Shown here: piece after piece, positions 63,891 through 64,000 of the stretch
Layout: each line of letters opens with the position of its first letter
Position numbering within the stretch: the first letter of the stretch is position 1
NCBI GenBank assembly: GCA_015179025.1
Contig: WHUX01000268.1
Span: 1 to 64,000 of the forward strand
From: Terfezia claveryi
Lineage: Eukaryota; Ascomycota; Pezizomycetes; Pezizales; Pezizaceae
Direction of reading: 5' to 3'
DNA length: 64,000 bases
Program-made: the position numbers and the translations under genes
The notes under the pieces: model-generated
Told to the model about the DNA's origin: nothing
Database searches by the model: none
Seen by the model: the letters and a program-made list of their open reading frames with translations, nothing else

Positions 63891-64000
63891 TACCAGCCTG
63901 CTTTTTCCCCGTTATCTCATTAGTCCGTGCCCACCCCTTGACCCCGTTCCTCCATTGGAGTACCGGGGTCATGCTCCCCCCACCCCAATAGTGCTTTTGC

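Noticed and set aside
1..64000. tRNA or rRNA genes
   Set aside because: No cloverleaf with a GTTCRA-type T-arm and no rRNA-like conserved stretches were seen on reading both strands by eye; a tRNAscan run would be decisive.

Overview
The window looks like a transposon graveyard from a filamentous fungus, most likely Pezizomycotina. Almost every base up to about 60,060 is retrotransposon or DNA-transposon sequence. The families are fungal: chromodomain Ty3/gypsy (chromovirus), Ty1/copia, hAT and Fot1/pogo. Most nonsense codons are explained by C-to-T or G-to-A changes (CAG to TAG, TGG to TAG/TGA, CGA to TGA), the signature of repeat-induced point mutation (RIP). I assign no species.

Layout. 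The left two thirds is one nested stack that can be unpicked from LTR ends and 5-bp target-site duplications (TSDs). A histone H3-like gene fragment (42943-43340, - strand) is cut by element E9 (41692-42942). E9 is cut by E8 (4208-41691). E8 is cut by E1 (1-4207) and E2 (6211-40150, TSD TTAGT). E2 is cut by E3 (9550-21918) and E5 (24028-39253, TSD AGTAT). E3 is cut by E4 (15675-21782) and E5 by E6 (30013-36244, TSD GTGGG). To the right lie a hAT remnant (43497-45210) and a copia remnant (from about 46500, resuming 52803-54696) split by E7 (46565-52802, TSD AGCTC). Then come a heavily RIP-mutated gypsy copy E10 (55350-57781), a pogo-like transposase remnant (58570-60057), and an un-RIPped segment with two unrecognised minus-strand genes (61081-63890).

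Two gypsy lineages are present. Family a/b (E1-E4, E6, E7, E10) has 435-640 bp LTRs, a short leader, Gag with one CCHC knuckle, and Pol ordered protease-RT-RNase H-integrase-chromodomain in the -1 frame. All copies that retain the junction carry the same predicted frameshift signal, a GGGAAAA heptamer followed by a 9-bp stem. The leader also carries a sequence complementary to the R region of the LTR, which suggests Tf1-like self-priming. Sub-types a and b differ mainly in U3. E6 is the youngest and best preserved copy, with one nonsense codon in each ORF. It is a mosaic of E3-like and E4-like segments.

Family c (E5, E8, E9; minus strand) has 680-715 bp LTRs with 41-bp U3 repeats and a different gag-pol. 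It also carries a divergent, Cys-rich accessory ORF of about 200 codons, whose ATG lies 1 bp from the gag ATG on the other strand. In E5 an extra cassette with Cys/His and CCHC motifs lies between RNase H and integrase. These two accessory modules, the conserved frameshift and self-priming signals, and the H3-like fragment are the most interesting features here.
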